A DNA stretch of 8,125 nt. Source: an uncultured Parabacteroides sp. (GTDB lineage Bacteria > Bacteroidota > Bacteroidia > Bacteroidales > Tannerellaceae). Shown one piece after another: positions 7,435 through 8,125 of this stretch. Numbering within the stretch: the first letter of the stretch is position 1; every line of letters begins with the position of its first letter. The translations under genes and the position numbers were made by a program. The notes beneath the pieces are model-generated. The model saw nothing but the letters and a program-made list of their open reading frames with translations. It was not told where the DNA came from and did not search any database. The stretch lies in NCBI GenBank assembly GCA_900552415.1, contig USAD01000122.1, forward strand, positions 1 through 8,125, read 5' to 3'.

Positions 7435-7631
7435 ATTCCAGTTCGGTTCGAAGGGAACCGCAATCCTCTTCGAAAGAAACTCCAGTCCTTTCCGGGGAAA
7501 ACTCCAGTCCGGTTCGGAAAGGATTCCTTTTTCTTACGGACAAAAGTGATGGGCATTTAAGTCCGATTTTGATTTCACTGCAGTGAAATTCCAGATACAC
7601 TGCAGTGGAGGGGAAAATACACTGTTATGTG
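7435..7631. repeat. Degenerate tandem array with 22-base period
   Basis: Cutting from 7435 in steps of 22 gives units at 7435, 7457, 7479, 7501 and 7523. All five share A at unit position 1, C at 5, T at 8, T at 13, C at 15 and G at 16. Four share CA at 5-6, three begin A[C/T]TCCAG, and three have TTCG at 13-16. Neighbouring units match at about 13-15 of 22 bases. Units at 7545 and 7567 are weak, then ATTCCAG returns at 7588 (one base off register) and units 7588 and 7610 share ATACACTG. Several units contain small dyads, for example CGGTTC (7444-7449) with GAACCG (7455-7460). Units are adjacent, without unique spacers, so this is not a CRISPR. The period equals about two helical turns, which suits an array of protein-binding sites (inference). 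Confidence 0.6.
7572..7629. promoter_or_regulatory. Paired CACTGCAGTG palindromes plus half-site, operator-like
   Basis: ATTTCACTGCAGTGAAAT at 7572-7589 is a perfect 18-base palindrome. Its core CACTGCAGTG recurs as a perfect 10-base palindrome at 7598-7607, and CACTG alone recurs at 7620-7624. The three cores start exactly 22 bases apart (7576, 7598, 7620), in the array's register, on one face of the helix. The last abuts the presumed -33 box of the GSCFA gene, so binding there could block or assist RNA polymerase. The binding protein is unknown. Confidence 0.5.
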
Positions 7632-7659
7632 TCTATTGTGTGTTTTTTCATTATTTTTA
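7628..7659 (+). promoter_or_regulatory. Candidate promoter of the GSCFA gene
   Basis: TGTG at 7628-7631, a 20-base spacer and TATTTTTA at 7652-7659 each differ from TTTG and TAnnTTTG at one base. The predicted leader is about 20 bases before the ATG at 7688. The -33 box falls at the end of the last 22-base unit. Confidence 0.4.
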
Positions 7660-7687
7660 TGCCCGGACAAAAATTCAATACGGTTAT

Positions 7688-8125
7688 ATGGAATTCTATA
7701 CGCCCATTACTATGCCTAAGGCCCCGTTTCAGTTCAGTCATCGGGAGACGATTGGCCTTATGGGTTCCTGCTTTGTGGAGAATATCGGGCAGATTCTGGA
7801 GGAGGCGCGTTTCAATGTGGATATCAATCCTTTTGGAACGCTTTATAATCCCGCTTCCATCGCGGCGGCCTTACGGCGTCTCTTGTCAGGACAGTTGTAT
7901 AATGTAGAGGATTTGTTTGAGCGGGACGGCCTGTTCCACAGTTTTGACCATCACAGCCGTTTTTCGGCGGCTTCAGCGGACGAATGTCTTACCTGTATTA
8001 ACGACCGTTTTATTCGGGCCGCCGGACGGTTAAGGCAAACGGATCGGTTGATCATCACCTTTGGCTCCGCTTTTGTCTATACCTTGAAGACGGATGGGCG
8101 GATTGTCGGCAATTGTCATAAGTTG
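7688..8125 (+). CDS. GSCFA domain protein, N-terminal 146 codons (cut by right window edge)
   Basis: An open frame from the ATG at 7688 runs to the window end with no stop. The product opens MEFYTPITMPKAPFQFSHRE and has the family-naming motif as GSCFV in GLMGSCFVENIG (residues 23-34), then NPFGTLYNP (47-55), HSFDHHSRFS (84-93) and the strand LIITFGSAFVY (121-131). This order matches the start of GSCFA proteins (about 310-330 residues), a family widespread in Bacteroidota. The GSC block near the N-terminus resembles the nucleophile block of SGNH/GDSL hydrolases, so an esterase-like activity is possible, but I know of no proven reaction. No signal peptide is seen. It is divergent from dgt, with the 22-base array upstream. 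A plus-strand frame at 7605-7907 overlaps it out of frame and is not real. Confidence 0.88.
   Translation, partial: MEFYTPITMPKAPFQFSHRETIGLMGSCFVENIGQILEEARFNVDINPFGTLYNPASIAAALRRLLSGQLYNVEDLFERDGLFHSFDHHSRFSAASADECLTCINDRFIRAAGRLRQTDRLIITFGSAFVYTLKTDGRIVGNCHKL

Larger units (their letters stand above)
7277..7687. other. Divergent intergenic region between dgt and the GSCFA gene
   Basis: This 411-base stretch has no credible gene. From the dgt side, 7277-7371 holds the weak dgt promoter candidate and a small inverted repeat (ATGATC 7351-7356 with GATCAT 7365-7370). ATTCGTA occurs at 7372-7378 and 7394-7400, 22 bases apart. From 7435 to about 7631 lies a degenerate 22-base-period array, and 7632-7687 is the A/T-rich GSCFA promoter and leader. 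A 77-codon minus-strand frame across the array is a by-product of the repeats. Confidence 0.7.

Noticed and set aside
7367..7600. 77-codon minus-strand open frame in the dgt-GSCFA gap
   Set aside because: It is read through the 22-base units, has no domain, and its internal similarity (RTGLEF, RTGVSF, RTELEL) follows from the DNA repeats.
7435..7631. CRISPR array
   Set aside because: Units are adjacent and degenerate, without constant repeats of 28-36 bases or unique spacers, and there are no cas genes.
7605..7907. 100-codon plus-strand open frame overlapping the GSCFA gene
   Set aside because: It overlaps the GSCFA reading frame out of phase, lacks family features, and the GSCFA motifs are unambiguous in the other frame.

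Overview
The window looks like chromosomal core DNA from a member of the Bacteroidota, most likely order Bacteroidales and perhaps a Parabacteroides-like genus (the genus is inference). Three things point there. The intergenic regions carry the Bacteroidota promoter form (TTTG, then 19-20 bases, then TAnnTTTG). Shine-Dalgarno sites are weak or absent. The gene set includes a TamB-type AsmA protein, DUF2461, an FHS-family sugar permease and a GSCFA protein. There is no rRNA, tRNA, CRISPR array, insertion sequence or phage gene.

Layout. Positions 1-1286 (minus) hold the 5' part of a large TamB-like envelope gene that runs off the left edge; its reading frame is broken near position 435. A divergent intergenic region (1287-1414), with a promoter element facing each way, separates it from a plus-strand series: an EamA/DMT-family permease (1415-2308), a DUF2461 protein (2381-3061), an MFS sugar-permease-like transporter (3108-4268), frr (ribosome recycling factor, 4366-4929) and rsgA (30S assembly GTPase, 5016-5951). 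frr has the best promoter in the window and rsgA follows after an 86-base gap that can fold into a hairpin, so these two probably form a transcription unit serving ribosome recycling and small-subunit maturation.

rsgA meets the minus-strand dgt-like dNTP triphosphohydrolase gene (5948-7276) tail to tail. The two stop codons share one CTAG. A terminator-like hairpin for rsgA lies inside the last codons of dgt.

The 411-base divergent region between dgt and the GSCFA gene (starting at 7688 and cut by the right edge) is the most unusual part. It holds a degenerate tandem array with a 22-base period, about 7435-7631, ending in two CACTGCAGTG palindromes plus a third half-site in the same 22-base register, directly against the presumed GSCFA promoter. 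The array and the broken tamB frame are the two points most worth following up. I see no clear new multi-gene defence or mobile system.
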